This document shows, one piece after another, positions 56,657-64,000 of a stretch of 64,000 nt of DNA. Source of the stretch: Lentisalinibacter orientalis. Its GTDB lineage: Bacteria; Pseudomonadota; Gammaproteobacteria; Steroidobacterales; Woeseiaceae. The notes below the pieces were generated by a model. The model saw only the letters and a program-made list of their open reading frames with translations. It did not search any database and was not told where the DNA came from. The stretch lies in assembly GCF_040706535.1 (NCBI RefSeq), contig NZ_JAPDRJ010000004.1, positions 248,001-312,000 on the forward strand. The letters are read 5' to 3'. Position 1 is the first letter of the stretch; each line of letters starts with the position of its first letter. The position numbers were made by a program, and so were the translations under genes.

Positions 56657-57012
56657 GCGAGCGCTGGGAGTTCCGTGACCTCGGCGAGGGTCGTTTCGCG
56701 CTGGACGGCGAGATGACCTTCGGGACGGCGGCCGCGATACTGCGGGAGAGCATCGAGTACTTCGCCGATCACACGCTGCTGGAAGTGGATCTGGGCGGCG
56801 TCACGAAGACCGACAGCGCGGGCCTGGCACTGCTCCTGGAGTGGATCACCTGGGCCAACCACACCGTGCGCGAGATTCACTTCCGCCGTATACCGGAGAA
56901 GGTCACCAACATCGCCCAGACCAGCGACGTGGAGGAACTCCTGAGCGTGGGTGAGCGCTGGGTGGGATTCATCGAGGACCGTGGGGGCGAGGAGAGCGCC
57001 GCGCCACCCTGA
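56653..57012 (+). CDS. mlaB: STAS-domain protein MlaB
   Basis: 119 residues from GTG 56653 overlapping the mlaC stop (GTGA). The STAS core ALDGEMTFGTAAAILRES, LLEVDLGGVTKTDSAGLALLLEWI carries the conserved Thr/Ser. It binds MlaF and stabilises the complex. Last gene of mlaFEDCB; convergent with bepA, 49 bases apart with nothing remarkable between. Confidence 0.93.
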   Translation: MSERWEFRDLGEGRFALDGEMTFGTAAAILRESIEYFADHTLLEVDLGGVTKTDSAGLALLLEWITWANHTVREIHFRRIPEKVTNIAQTSDVEELLSVGERWVGFIEDRGGEESAAPP

Positions 57013-57061
57013 GTCTCCGCGGTCGGTGCGCCGCTCGAACGCCGCTCGATCCCGGCTGCCG

Positions 57062-58597
57062 TCAGCCGATCCCCGGATTCCGGCCGGGATCGTTCCGTGC
57101 CACCTCCCTGAGCTGCTCCTCGCTCAGGTATTCCTTGATGAAATCGATACGGGCCTCGAAGCGCGCGCGCTGGATCGGTTCGGTCTCCGGCAGCTCCAGC
57201 CCCCGCGACAGGAAGCCCACGGCCCGCACGAGGTCGCCGATCATGATGTTGTACTCGGACAGGTAGTAGTGGGCTTCGGCGGTCTCGCCGGCCGCGATGG
57301 CGGCCCGGGCGATCAGCCGCACCTGCTCCGGCGTGGGCGGCGTGTTGTTCAGCAGGTCCAGCAGCATGTCGTGGGCCATGTCGCCCCGGCCCAGCTGCAG
57401 CAGCGTCTCGGCGTAGCTGATCACCAGTGGCACATTGCGTGGGAACAGCTCGCGGGCGTTCGCATAGGTGGACAGCGAGGCCATCTCGTTGTCGTTCGCC
57501 ATCTGCGCCTCGGCCAGGCCGATGTGGTAGGCGATCACGTCCTCGTTGCGGTCGATCAGCCGCTCGAAGATGCGCTGCGCCTCGGCCGGCCGGTCCATGC
57601 GCAGCAGCACCAGCGCCTCGCCGTAAAGCGCGGCATCGCCCGCCGGCGCGGATTCGCGGAAGTAGGTGAGGGCATCCCGGGGCGAGGTGCGGCCCTGGGC
57701 GATGATCCGCGCCTTGGTCAGGCCGTAGCCCATCGTTTCCTCCACCTCGGCCACGTTCAGGGCGGCCGCCCGGGCGCGGGTCTCGGCGATGCGGGCGCTG
57801 GACACCGGGTGGGTGCGGAGGAATTCGGGGACGCTGCTGGCGAACGGTCCCGACCGACGGCCGATGGTGGCGAAGAAGTCGGGCATGCCCTGGGGGTCGA
57901 AGCCGGCGGCGGCCATCGTGGCGACGCCGACCCGGTCCGCCTCGTACTCGTTGCGGCGGGTGAAATCGATCCGGTTCTGCACCAACATGCCCTGGGCGCC
58001 CATGATGGCGCCCTGGGTGGCGTCGCTGCCCCCATCCGCGGCCATGCCCACAAGGATAGCGCCCAGCATGGTGGCCAGCGTGATGATGCTGGCCCGCGAG
58101 TTGTTGTAGATGGAGCGCGCGATGTGGCGCTGGGTGACGTGGGCGATCTCGTGGGCCAGCACGCCGGCCAGCTCGCTCTCGTCCTCCGTCGCCTCGATCA
58201 GGCCGGTGTGCACGCCGATGAAGCCGCCGGGCAGGGCGAACGCATTGATGCTGGGGTCGTCGACGACGAAGAACTCGAAATCCTGCTCGCCGTCGTTGGC
58301 ATGCGCCACCAGCCGGTGGCCGATCGCCTCGATATATTCGGTGATCTGGGGGTCGTCGACGACCCTGCCCCGGTTCCTGAGCTCGCGCATGATGGCGCGG
58401 CCGATGCGGGCCTCCTCCGACTTGGGCAGCATGGCGTTGGCCGGGCTGCCGATGTCCGGCAGGTCGGCGGCCGCCAGCAGAGGGCCGCCGCTCGCGAGCA
58501 TCGCCGCCAGCGGCGCGATCAGCAGCATGGTCCTGCCGGCCATAGCGGCCAGTTTTCGGAGGTCAGCCAACATGGAAGATAGGACAATGACCGGCAT
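57062..58597 (-). CDS. bepA: Periplasmic M48 metalloprotease with TPR domain (BepA-like)
   Basis: 511 residues; the signal peptide suggests the start at 58597 or the Met at 58573. Zinc motif HEIAH at residues 149-153 (LAGVLAHEIAHVTQRH), and NEYEADRVGVATMAAAGFDP supplies the third ligand Glu. The C-terminal third is a helical TPR region (about residues 320-500). BepA degrades or matures misassembled outer-membrane proteins such as LptD. Nearby bcp, gcvR and dapA reproduce the E. coli neighbourhood. Confidence 0.94.
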   Translation of the reverse strand: MPVIVLSSMLADLRKLAAMAGRTMLLIAPLAAMLASGGPLLAAADLPDIGSPANAMLPKSEEARIGRAIMRELRNRGRVVDDPQITEYIEAIGHRLVAHANDGEQDFEFFVVDDPSINAFALPGGFIGVHTGLIEATEDESELAGVLAHEIAHVTQRHIARSIYNNSRASIITLATMLGAILVGMAADGGSDATQGAIMGAQGMLVQNRIDFTRRNEYEADRVGVATMAAAGFDPQGMPDFFATIGRRSGPFASSVPEFLRTHPVSSARIAETRARAAALNVAEVEETMGYGLTKARIIAQGRTSPRDALTYFRESAPAGDAALYGEALVLLRMDRPAEAQRIFERLIDRNEDVIAYHIGLAEAQMANDNEMASLSTYANARELFPRNVPLVISYAETLLQLGRGDMAHDMLLDLLNNTPPTPEQVRLIARAAIAAGETAEAHYYLSEYNIMIGDLVRAVGFLSRGLELPETEPIQRARFEARIDFIKEYLSEEQLREVARNDPGRNPGIG

Positions 58598-58678
58598 ATT
58601 GCGTTCCCGATTATACGCCGGCCGTTCGTGGCAGACCGTCAGGAAGTGTCAGCGGGAGGTACGGACGGGGCCTGGGCG

Positions 58679-59149
58679 TCAGGCCAGCTCCTTCGCCGCC
58701 TCCAGCACTTCCTCGGCGTGGCCCTTCACCTTTACCTTGCGCCATTCCCGCCGCAGCTTGCCCTGGTCGTCGATCAGGAAGGTGCTGCGCTCGATGCCCA
58801 TGACCTTGCGCCCGTACATGTTCTTCTCCTTGATCACGTCGAACTGGCTGCACAGCTGCTCCTCGGCATCGGACAGCAGGTCGAAGGGGAACTCGTGCTT
58901 GGCGCGGAACTTCTCGTGGGAGCCGATCGAGTCACGGGAGATCCCCAGGATCACCGTATTGGCCCGCTTGAACTTGCCGTGCAGATCGCGGAAGTCCTGG
59001 CCCTCGGTGGTACATCCGGGGGTGGAGTCCTTCGGGTAGAAGTACAGCACGACATTCCTGCCGCGCAGATCCTTCAGGCGAACCGTCTTGTCGCCCGTTG
59101 CGGGCAGCTTGAAGTCCTTGACCACCTTGCCGATCTCGGGTGCGCTCAT
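58679..59149 (-). CDS. bcp: Thioredoxin-dependent peroxiredoxin (Bcp/PrxQ)
   Basis: 156 residues from ATG 59149. The peroxidatic Cys is C46 in FYPKDSTPGCTTEGQDFRD. The nearby resolving Cys of E. coli Bcp (five residues on) is absent; the only other Cys is C100 (EEQLCSQFDVI), like PrxQ proteins that resolve through a Cys further along. It reduces hydroperoxides in the cytosol. It lies 47 bases downstream of gcvR on the same strand. Confidence 0.95.
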   Translation of the reverse strand: MSAPEIGKVVKDFKLPATGDKTVRLKDLRGRNVVLYFYPKDSTPGCTTEGQDFRDLHGKFKRANTVILGISRDSIGSHEKFRAKHEFPFDLLSDAEEQLCSQFDVIKEKNMYGRKVMGIERSTFLIDDQGKLRREWRKVKVKGHAEEVLEAAKELA

Positions 59150-59196
59150 CGGGGTCTCTCCTCCTGCAATGGAATCCGTGCCGGGCGGCGCCGGCG

Positions 59197-59727
59197 TCAG
59201 GCTTTCACCGGTTCGAGTATGGCGTCCAGGTTGTACTGATCGCACATCTCCATGAACTCTTCGCGAAGCTGGGCGATGTGGATGCGCTCCGGCACGCTGA
59301 TGTTCATCTGCACGGAGAACATCGGCGCGCCGGTGTGGGCGGCCGCGTAGCTGCGGGTGCTGAGCTCGGCGATGTCGATGCCCCGGCTCGAGAAGAAGCG
59401 GGCGATATTGAACACGACTCCCTGCTGGTCGAGGCAGACGACGTCCACGGCGTAGGGCAGGCTGTCCCGCTTCTCCATCCGCTCCCGGGTCTGGCGCAGG
59501 GTGGCGTTGATCCCGTGCTCTTTCTCGAGCTTGCCGAGCTCGGTCTCCAGCCGGTTCACGGTATGCCAGTTGCCGGAGACCAGCAGCAGCATGGCGAATT
59601 CCTGGCCGAGGGTGCTCATGCGGCTCTCGATGATGTTGCCGCCGCACTCCAGGATGGTCTCCGTCAGGTCCTGAACTACACCGGTTCGGTCGTTTCCGAT
59701 AGCTGAAATAACAATAAGTTGAGACAT
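59197..59727 (-). CDS. gcvR: Glycine cleavage system transcriptional repressor-like ACT protein
   Basis: 176 residues from ATG 59727. Two ACT domains: residues 2-85 (LIVISAIGNDRTGVVQDLTETILECGGNIIESRMS, broken here) and 92-170 (YAVDVVCLDQQGVVFNIARFFSSRGIDIAEL). In E. coli GcvR binds glycine and blocks GcvA. The divergent dapA and downstream bcp match E. coli order, so gcvR is the best name, though no gcv genes or GcvA are in the window. Confidence 0.9.
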   Translation of the reverse strand: MSQLIVISAIGNDRTGVVQDLTETILECGGNIIESRMSTLGQEFAMLLLVSGNWHTVNRLETELGKLEKEHGINATLRQTRERMEKRDSLPYAVDVVCLDQQGVVFNIARFFSSRGIDIAELSTRSYAAAHTGAPMFSVQMNISVPERIHIAQLREEFMEMCDQYNLDAILEPVKA

Positions 59728-59880
59728 TTTTCTCGAATAGGTTATGGGTCTGGCGCGGCTGGCTGGTCGCCGCAGTGTACTGTGATTGTAGCGGCGTGCA
59801 AGCAATTGATTTGCCGCGCACTCTTGCCGCGGACCGGCCCCGGCCAGTACCATCGCCGGCTTGTTCACGCGGAGTAATCC

Positions 59881-60777
59881 ATGATCCAGGGCAGCCTGGT
59901 CGCGCTGGCGACGCCGTTCACCGATGCCGACGAGGTCGACTATGGGGCGCTCGAGCGCCTGATCGATTTCCATTGCGAGGCGGGGACGGACGGCCTGGTC
60001 ATCGCCGGCACGACGGGTGAATCGGCCACGCTCCTCAAAGAGGAGCACGCCGAGCTGGTGCGCCGCTCCGTGGAACTCGCGGACGGACGCATCCGGATCC
60101 TGGCCGGTACCGGCTCCAACTCCACCCGCCAGACCCTGGCGCTGTCGCAGGCGGTCGACGGCGCCGGCATCGACGGGTTCCTGATGGTGGTGCCGTACTA
60201 CAACAAGCCGACCCAGGAGGGCATGTTCCGGCACTTCTCGACCGTGGCGGATGCCGTGAGCAAGCCCGTGATGCTCTACAACGTACCCGGCCGGACGTCT
60301 TCGGACCTGTTGCCGGAGACTGTGGCCAGACTGGCGGCGCACGAGCGCATCTTCGGCATCAAGGACGCCACCGGCGACATTCGCCGGCTGCAGGCGATGC
60401 AGGCGGTCTGCCCCGCGGATTTCCGCTATTTCAGCGGCGACGACTTCACCAGCGCAGACTTCCTGCTCGGCGGCGGTCACGGCGTGGTGTCGGTGACGGC
60501 GAACGTGGCGCCGGCTCTCATGGCGGAGCTGTGCCGGGCGGCCGCGGCCGGCGACGAGGCGACGGTGCGCGAGATCGACGCGCGCCTGCAGCCGGTGAAC
60601 AAGGCCATGTTCCTGGAGTCGAATCCCATCCCGGTCAAGTGGGCCCTGCATCGCATGGGCTTCATGGGTACGGGCATACGGCTGCCGCTCACGCCGCTGG
60701 ACGCGCGCTTTCGGCAGCAGGTGGACGAGGCACTCAAGGGCGCCGGCATCATGTCGGGCGCGGAGACGAACGAATGA
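59881..60777 (+). CDS. dapA: 4-hydroxy-tetrahydrodipicolinate synthase
   Basis: 298 residues. K161 in FGIKDATGD forms the Schiff base with pyruvate; Y133 (LYNVPGRTSSD) and Y107 (VPYYNKPTQEG) sit at exactly the E. coli numbering. GTTGESATL and GVVSVTANVAP are further conserved parts. It condenses pyruvate with aspartate semialdehyde in lysine/diaminopimelate synthesis. The stop overlaps the next gene (ATGA). Divergent from gcvR across 153 bases. Confidence 0.98.
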   Translation: MIQGSLVALATPFTDADEVDYGALERLIDFHCEAGTDGLVIAGTTGESATLLKEEHAELVRRSVELADGRIRILAGTGSNSTRQTLALSQAVDGAGIDGFLMVVPYYNKPTQEGMFRHFSTVADAVSKPVMLYNVPGRTSSDLLPETVARLAAHERIFGIKDATGDIRRLQAMQAVCPADFRYFSGDDFTSADFLLGGGHGVVSVTANVAPALMAELCRAAAAGDEATVREIDARLQPVNKAMFLESNPIPVKWALHRMGFMGTGIRLPLTPLDARFRQQVDEALKGAGIMSGAETNE

Positions 60778-61058
60778 AACGACTCATCCTCTGGCCGGCG
60801 ATGGCGGTGCTGCTGAGTGGCTGCTTCGGGCTCGGCCTGGGCGGCGACGACTGCAGCAAGTCCAAGCCCTACCAGCAGAGCCGGCTCACGGATCCGGTGA
60901 AGGTGCCGGAGGGCCTGAGCGGCCTGGACGAAGGTCGGGACCTGGAGGTGCCGGTAGCTTCGACGCCGCCGGGCGCCGGGGAGGGCCGCTGCCTGGAAGA
61001 GCCGCCGCCGTTCTCCCAGCGCATGGCCGAGACCCGCGGCGACGACGAGGAAGATTGA
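60774..61058 (+). CDS. Small lipoprotein in the bamC position (possible reduced BamC)
   Basis: 94 residues from ATG 60774, coupled to dapA. The lipobox LLSGC lipidates C17. The rest has no predicted fold: CSKSKPYQQSRLTDPVKVPEGLSGLDEGRDLEVPV, broken here, then Pro/Gly-rich and acidic sequence. In E. coli dapA is followed by bamC, whose N-terminal 70 residues are an unstructured peptide that lies along BamD. This protein matches that peptide in position and style but lacks both globular BamC domains. Function therefore inferred; no frameshift remnant of a longer gene is evident downstream. Confidence 0.75.
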   Translation: MKRLILWPAMAVLLSGCFGLGLGGDDCSKSKPYQQSRLTDPVKVPEGLSGLDEGRDLEVPVASTPPGAGEGRCLEEPPPFSQRMAETRGDDEED

Positions 61059-61113
61059 ACTGGCGGGGCCGCTGCAGTAATCTGCGCGCCCGCTTTAGCG
61101 GGATGAGAATTCC

Positions 61114-61204
61114 GGAGAGGTGGCCGAGTGGTCGAAGGCGCATGATTGGAATTCATGTATAGGGTAACCCCCTATCGAGGGTTCGAATCCCTCCCTCTCC
61201 GCCA
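61114..61204 (+). tRNA. tRNA-Ser (anticodon GGA)
   Basis: GGAGAGG pairs with CCTCTCC, followed by G and encoded CCA (61202-61204). D-arm TGGCCGAGTGGTCGAAGGCG, anticodon stem CATGA around TTGGAAT (anticodon GGA), a long variable arm typical of tRNA-Ser and T-arm GAGGGTTCGAATCCCTC are all present. A terminator and a duplicated fragment follow. Confidence 0.97.
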
Positions 61205-61214
61205 AAAAACAAGA

Positions 61215-61239
61215 AAAGGGCCCTCGCGGCCCTTTTTTT
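61215..61239 (+). terminator. Rho-independent terminator after tRNA-Ser
   Basis: AAAGGGCC (61215-61222) pairs with GGCCCTTT (61228-61235) around CTCGC, followed by TTTT, 10 bases after the CCA end. Confidence 0.9.
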
Positions 61240-61254
61240 GATTTTCGCTGAACC

Positions 61255-61344
61255 GGGGTTCGAACCCTCGATATCAGACAATCGGGTTCGAGCCGCCCGC
61301 AGGGTGAGCTTGCGAAGCAGGCGAATCAATCCCTCCCTCTCCGC
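61255..61344. repeat. Rearranged fragments of the tRNA-Ser 3' end (attachment-site-like)
   Basis: AATCCCTCCCTCTCCGC at 61328-61344 repeats exactly the tRNA-Ser 3' end at 61186-61202 (17/17). At 61255-61272, GGGGTTCGAACCCTCGAT matches the T-arm inverted (17/18), and its centre GGGTTCGAACCC is a perfect palindrome. Between them lies GCAGGGTGAGCTTGCGAAGCAGGCGAATC, broken here, a hairpin-rich stretch of a kind often found in spacer DNA beside tRNA genes. The pattern suits a former integration site, but no integrase gene is in the window. Confidence 0.7.
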
Positions 61345-61385
61345 TACTCCATAGATGACGAAGAAGGCGCGGCGCCGGCCCGGCG

Positions 61386-62582
61386 TCACTCCATGAGCTT
61401 GCGATTCTCCTCGGCAACCTGCCCGAGGGCGGGCGCTGCGTCGAGCGTCGTCACCGGCACGAGCCGGCGGACCATTTCGTGGAAGCGCCAGATACCGCTC
61501 TCCTCCGAGGACAGCGGCCCGGGGCGGTAGCCGGTCGTCGCCAGACCTTTCTGTACCCGTTCGCACAGGTCGCGATCCTCGTCGTTGATCGAACCGTTGA
61601 TATCGAGGTTCAGGTGACGGAGCTTCTGCTCCTCGCGGGTCGGGTTCGGGTGGCCGTAGAAGAGCGCGCGGACCAGGGTCTTGTCATGCCCCAGCGGCAT
61701 GATCTGGAAAATGTCCAGCAGCTCGGGGTAGAGGTCGATGCCCAGGTTGCCGGAGAGGCCGAACTGCACCCAGCGATTGTGCAGATCCTCCGGGATTCGC
61801 TCGAAGGCGGCGGGAAACAGCTCCTGGTATCGGCGCTCGGCGTCGACGGTCGAGGGCTTGTCCCGTATGGCGAACACGCCGTAACTCAGGCCGCTGGTCA
61901 GCTCTTCGCCCTCGTCCGTGCTCTTCACCAGGCGGTTGAGACCGGGGTGCCCGACCGGGATATGGTAGTTCTCGAGGTAATTGTCCCAGGCCACCTTCCA
62001 GTTACATTCCCAGACCTGCTGCACCGGTTCTGCGCAGGCCACGTAGGAACCGGTGTCGTACTGCTCGAAGTACTCCGCCGTGTGCGCGAACTGCTCCGCC
62101 ACGCTCGGGCCGTCGCCACGGACGCGCACGAACAGGAGCCCGTGGAAATCCTCCAGCTGGATCTCGTGCAGCCCGAACTGCCCGCGGTCGATCTCGGCGA
62201 AGTTCTCTTCCCGGGGGATACCGAGCAGGGAACCGTCGAGTTGGTAGGTCCAGCCATGGTAGGGACATTTGACCACGCCGCGGCAATGTCCCTTGCCCTC
62301 GAATATCCGCGAGGCCCGGTGCCGGCAGACATTGAGGAAAGCCCGCAGCTCACCATCCTTGCCGCGCAGCACCACCGCACTATCGCGGCCGAAATCGACG
62401 GTCACGTAGTCGCCGGGCTCCGGTACTTCGTTCCGATGGCCCGCCAGCTGCCAGCGGCGCAGGAAAAACGCCTCGTATTCCAGATCGAGGACTTCGGGGT
62501 TCAGGTAGGTCCAGGGCGCCAGCGGTTCGCCGACTTTCTCGGGGTTGCGCAGGGGCCTGATTTCCGCGGATTTGGTGGCCAT
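61386..62582 (-). CDS. Rieske non-heme iron oxygenase, alpha subunit (quaternary-amine type likely)
   Basis: 398 residues. The Rieske site is C86-x-H88 (CRHRA) and C106-x2-H109 (CPYHGW). The mononuclear iron site has NYLENYHIPVGHPGL with H207 and H212; the bridging acid is E204, where classical dioxygenases have Asp. A Glu there is known for carnitine monooxygenase CntA and glycine betaine monooxygenase GbcA. INDEDRDLCERVQKGL near the end supplies the third ligand. Next to carnitine genes, a quaternary ammonium substrate is the best inference. No reductase partner is in the window. It diverges from the dehydrocarnitine-cleavage gene. Confidence 0.85.
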   Translation of the reverse strand: MATKSAEIRPLRNPEKVGEPLAPWTYLNPEVLDLEYEAFFLRRWQLAGHRNEVPEPGDYVTVDFGRDSAVVLRGKDGELRAFLNVCRHRASRIFEGKGHCRGVVKCPYHGWTYQLDGSLLGIPREENFAEIDRGQFGLHEIQLEDFHGLLFVRVRGDGPSVAEQFAHTAEYFEQYDTGSYVACAEPVQQVWECNWKVAWDNYLENYHIPVGHPGLNRLVKSTDEGEELTSGLSYGVFAIRDKPSTVDAERRYQELFPAAFERIPEDLHNRWVQFGLSGNLGIDLYPELLDIFQIMPLGHDKTLVRALFYGHPNPTREEQKLRHLNLDINGSINDEDRDLCERVQKGLATTGYRPGPLSSEESGIWRFHEMVRRLVPVTTLDAAPALGQVAEENRKLME

Positions 62583-62953
62583 TTCGTCTCCTTTCGCCTC
62601 TCCATACTAGCGCAGGCGGGCGGATGGCGGCGAATCAGGCACCGGCAGTGCCGGTTTACGCGGTGTAGAGAAAGGCACAGGCCGGCATCCCGGACCTTCG
62701 GTTTCGGTACCGGCGTCCGCATCCGGCTTGTGGCCCGAAATCGGATCATCTATGGTGAAAAGGCACATCGATCAGATGCGAGCTCATGCTCATCCAGGGA
62801 CCCTACAAGAAAGTGCTCGACTGGTGGCCGCCCCCCGCGGCTCGCTGGCTCGCCCAGCAATAACCACGACGATAACGTCACGGCGCAATGCCCGGAATGT
62901 CCGAGGGGCATGCCGTCCGTTCAGAACAGTCGCACTGATCAGGGGGTTCCTCA
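62583..62953. other. 371-base divergent promoter region of the Rieske and carnitine genes
   Basis: No established gene. It should contain both promoters and a regulator site, although I cannot pick a convincing -10/-35 pair. A 25-codon open frame, ATG 62786 to TAA 62863, reads MLIQGPYKK, then a WWPPP segment and ARWLAQQ at the end; it has no good ribosome site. A short palindrome, CACCGGCAGTGCCGGT-like, occurs near 62640-62655. Confidence 0.5.
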
Positions 62954-63865
62954 ATGCCATTGGAAATCAATCGCGAAGTCTTCATTACCTGTGCGGTCAC
63001 CGGCTCCGGCGGCACACAGGACAAGTCACCGCATGTGCCGCGCTCGCCAAAAGAGATTGCCGACAGCGCCATCGAGGCGGCACGTGCCGGCGCTGCGATC
63101 GTGCACTGTCACGTGCGCGAGCCGGAGACCGGCAAGCCGTCACGCCGCGTTGACCTGTACCGCGAGGTCACCGAGCGCATACGTGAAGCGGACACCGACG
63201 TCGTCATCAACCTGACTGCCGGCATGGGCGGGGACCTGGTGCTCGGTTCTCCGCAAGCGCCGTTGCCGCTCTCCGAGGCCGCTACCGACATGGCTTCCGC
63301 AGAGGAACGCGTCGAGCACGTGGCCGAATGTCGCCCCGAGATCTGCACGCTGGACTGCGGCACGATGAATTTTGCCGAGGCCGACTACGTCATGACGAAC
63401 ACGCCCGGCATGCTGCGGGCCATGGGCAAACTGATGACGGACCTCGGCGTGCGCGTGGAGATCGAGGCCTTCGATACGGGCCACCTGTGGCTCGCGAAGC
63501 AGCTGGCCGCCGAGGGCATCATCGAGGCGCCGCACCTGGTGCAGCTCTGCATGGGTATTCCCTGGGGCGCGCCCGACGATCTGCACACCTTCATGGCCAT
63601 GGTCAGCAACGTGCCCAGCGACTGGCACTTCTCCGCCTTTTCGCTGGGGCGCAACGAGATGCCCTACGTGGCGGCGGCCGTGCTGGCAGGCGGCAACGTT
63701 CGGGTCGGCCTGGAGGACAACCTCTATCTCCGCAAGGGCGAGCTGGCGAGCAACGCCCAGCTGGTCGAGAAGGCCGCGCGGATCATCGAGGATCTCGGTG
63801 CGACCGTGATGCCCCCGGAGGCCGTCCGCAGCAAACTGGAGCTCACCAAGCGGGCACCCCGATGA
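62954..63865 (+). CDS. BKACE-family 3-dehydrocarnitine cleavage enzyme (DUF849)
   Basis: 303 residues. The zinc ligands H51 and H53 (VHCHVREPETG), the downstream VRVGLEDNLYL with its Glu, and EAFDTGHLWLAK are the beta-keto acid cleavage family pattern. With acetyl-CoA these enzymes split a beta-keto acid. The adjacent gene is an L-carnitine dehydrogenase, which makes 3-dehydrocarnitine, so this is most likely the CdhC-type step giving betainyl-CoA and acetoacetate. GGGGG lies upstream of ATG 62954. Its stop overlaps the next start (ATGA). Confidence 0.9.
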   Translation: MPLEINREVFITCAVTGSGGTQDKSPHVPRSPKEIADSAIEAARAGAAIVHCHVREPETGKPSRRVDLYREVTERIREADTDVVINLTAGMGGDLVLGSPQAPLPLSEAATDMASAEERVEHVAECRPEICTLDCGTMNFAEADYVMTNTPGMLRAMGKLMTDLGVRVEIEAFDTGHLWLAKQLAAEGIIEAPHLVQLCMGIPWGAPDDLHTFMAMVSNVPSDWHFSAFSLGRNEMPYVAAAVLAGGNVRVGLEDNLYLRKGELASNAQLVEKAARIIEDLGATVMPPEAVRSKLELTKRAPR

Positions 63866-64000
63866 CCGCCGCGACAGGCCGGCGCCGCAAGGCGGCCCTG
63901 CTGGGCGGCGGCGTCATCGGCGGCGGCTGGGCGGCCCGGTTCCTCCTGCACGGCTGGGATGTCGCCGTCTACGACCCGCATCCGCAAGCCGTGACGCGTC
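63862..64000 (+). CDS. L-carnitine dehydrogenase / 3-hydroxyacyl-CoA dehydrogenase-like, N-terminus (3' end outside window)
   Basis: Only 46 residues are visible. AALLGGGVIGGGWAARFLLHGWDVAVYDP is the NAD-binding GxGxxG fingerprint, broken here, in the form seen in L-carnitine dehydrogenases and 3-hydroxybutyryl-CoA dehydrogenases. Coupled by ATGA overlap to the DUF849 gene, which strongly favours the carnitine enzyme (L-carnitine to 3-dehydrocarnitine with NAD). Confidence 0.85.
   Translation, partial: MTAATGRRRKAALLGGGVIGGGWAARFLLHGWDVAVYDPHPQAVTR

Noticed and set aside
61153..61380. Reverse-strand frame ending GGEGGIRTLDRGLP
   Set aside because: This peptide is a known artefact of translating tRNA-Ser and its flanking repeat; it is not a protein.

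Overview
The window is GC-rich chromosomal DNA (roughly two thirds G+C by eye) with tightly packed genes, and it looks like core chromosome from a gammaproteobacterium. Gene order supports this: rpsF-rpsR-(DUF2232)-rplI-dnaB-alr, ffh-rpsP-rimM-trmD-rplS, mlaFEDCB, bepA-bcp-gcvR facing dapA-lipoprotein, and a sufBCDSUT operon headed by an Rrf2 regulator. Together with several quaternary-amine and compatible-solute genes, this recalls Chromatiales/Ectothiorhodospiraceae-type, possibly halophilic, bacteria. The lineage is an inference; no rRNA gene is present. I see no prophage, insertion sequence with a transposase, or CRISPR array.

Layout. 1-7.6 kb: end of a patatin-like lipase, an OPT-family transporter with a small membrane partner, an SDR dehydrogenase, a periplasmic protein of unknown function, an acetyl-CoA hydrolase/transferase coupled to an acyl-CoA thioesterase, and a small secreted protein closed by a strong terminator. 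7.7-10.7 kb: a c-di-GMP-I riboswitch upstream of a large lipoprotein with four 94-residue cadherin-like/putative-Ig repeats and an FnIII-like end. 10.7-16.6 kb: an ATP-grasp enzyme divergent from a BetT-like BCCT transporter, a porin and a PotD-like binding protein. 16.6-24.7 kb: tRNA-Leu(CAG), rnr, rlmB, rpsF, rpsR, DUF2232, rplI, dnaB, alr. 24.7-32.8 kb: FHA and PP2C signalling proteins, radA, a CorB/CNNM transporter, a YpjD-like protein, a class-II cyclic nucleotide phosphodiesterase and ffh. 33-38.8 kb: rpsP-rimM-trmD-rplS, then a TatT-DctP-DctQ-DctM TRAP transporter. 38.9-46.7 kb: sppA, threonine catabolism (tdh-kbl), hslR and bifunctional putA.

46.7-53.7 kb: a MITE/REP-like inverted repeat, then an eight-gene reverse-strand SUF operon (Rrf2 regulator, sufB, C, D, S, U, T, and a SixA-like phosphatase) with an IscR-type site and 24-bp tandem repeats at its head. 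53.9-57 kb: mlaFEDCB for phospholipid transport. 57-61.2 kb: bepA, bcp, gcvR, dapA, a small lipoprotein in the bamC position, and tRNA-Ser(GGA) followed by a duplicated tRNA fragment. 61.4-64 kb: a Rieske oxygenase divergent from a dehydrocarnitine-cleavage enzyme and the start of an L-carnitine dehydrogenase, which points to carnitine/betaine catabolism.

The most interesting signals are the c-di-GMP riboswitch with its repeat lipoprotein, the truncated BamC-like lipoprotein after dapA, the 27-bp inverted repeat that ends one gene, the Glu-type Rieske oxygenase beside carnitine genes, the overlapping OPT/181-residue gene pair, and the tRNA-Ser fragment duplication. All protein functions come from motifs and family memory; no database search was possible.
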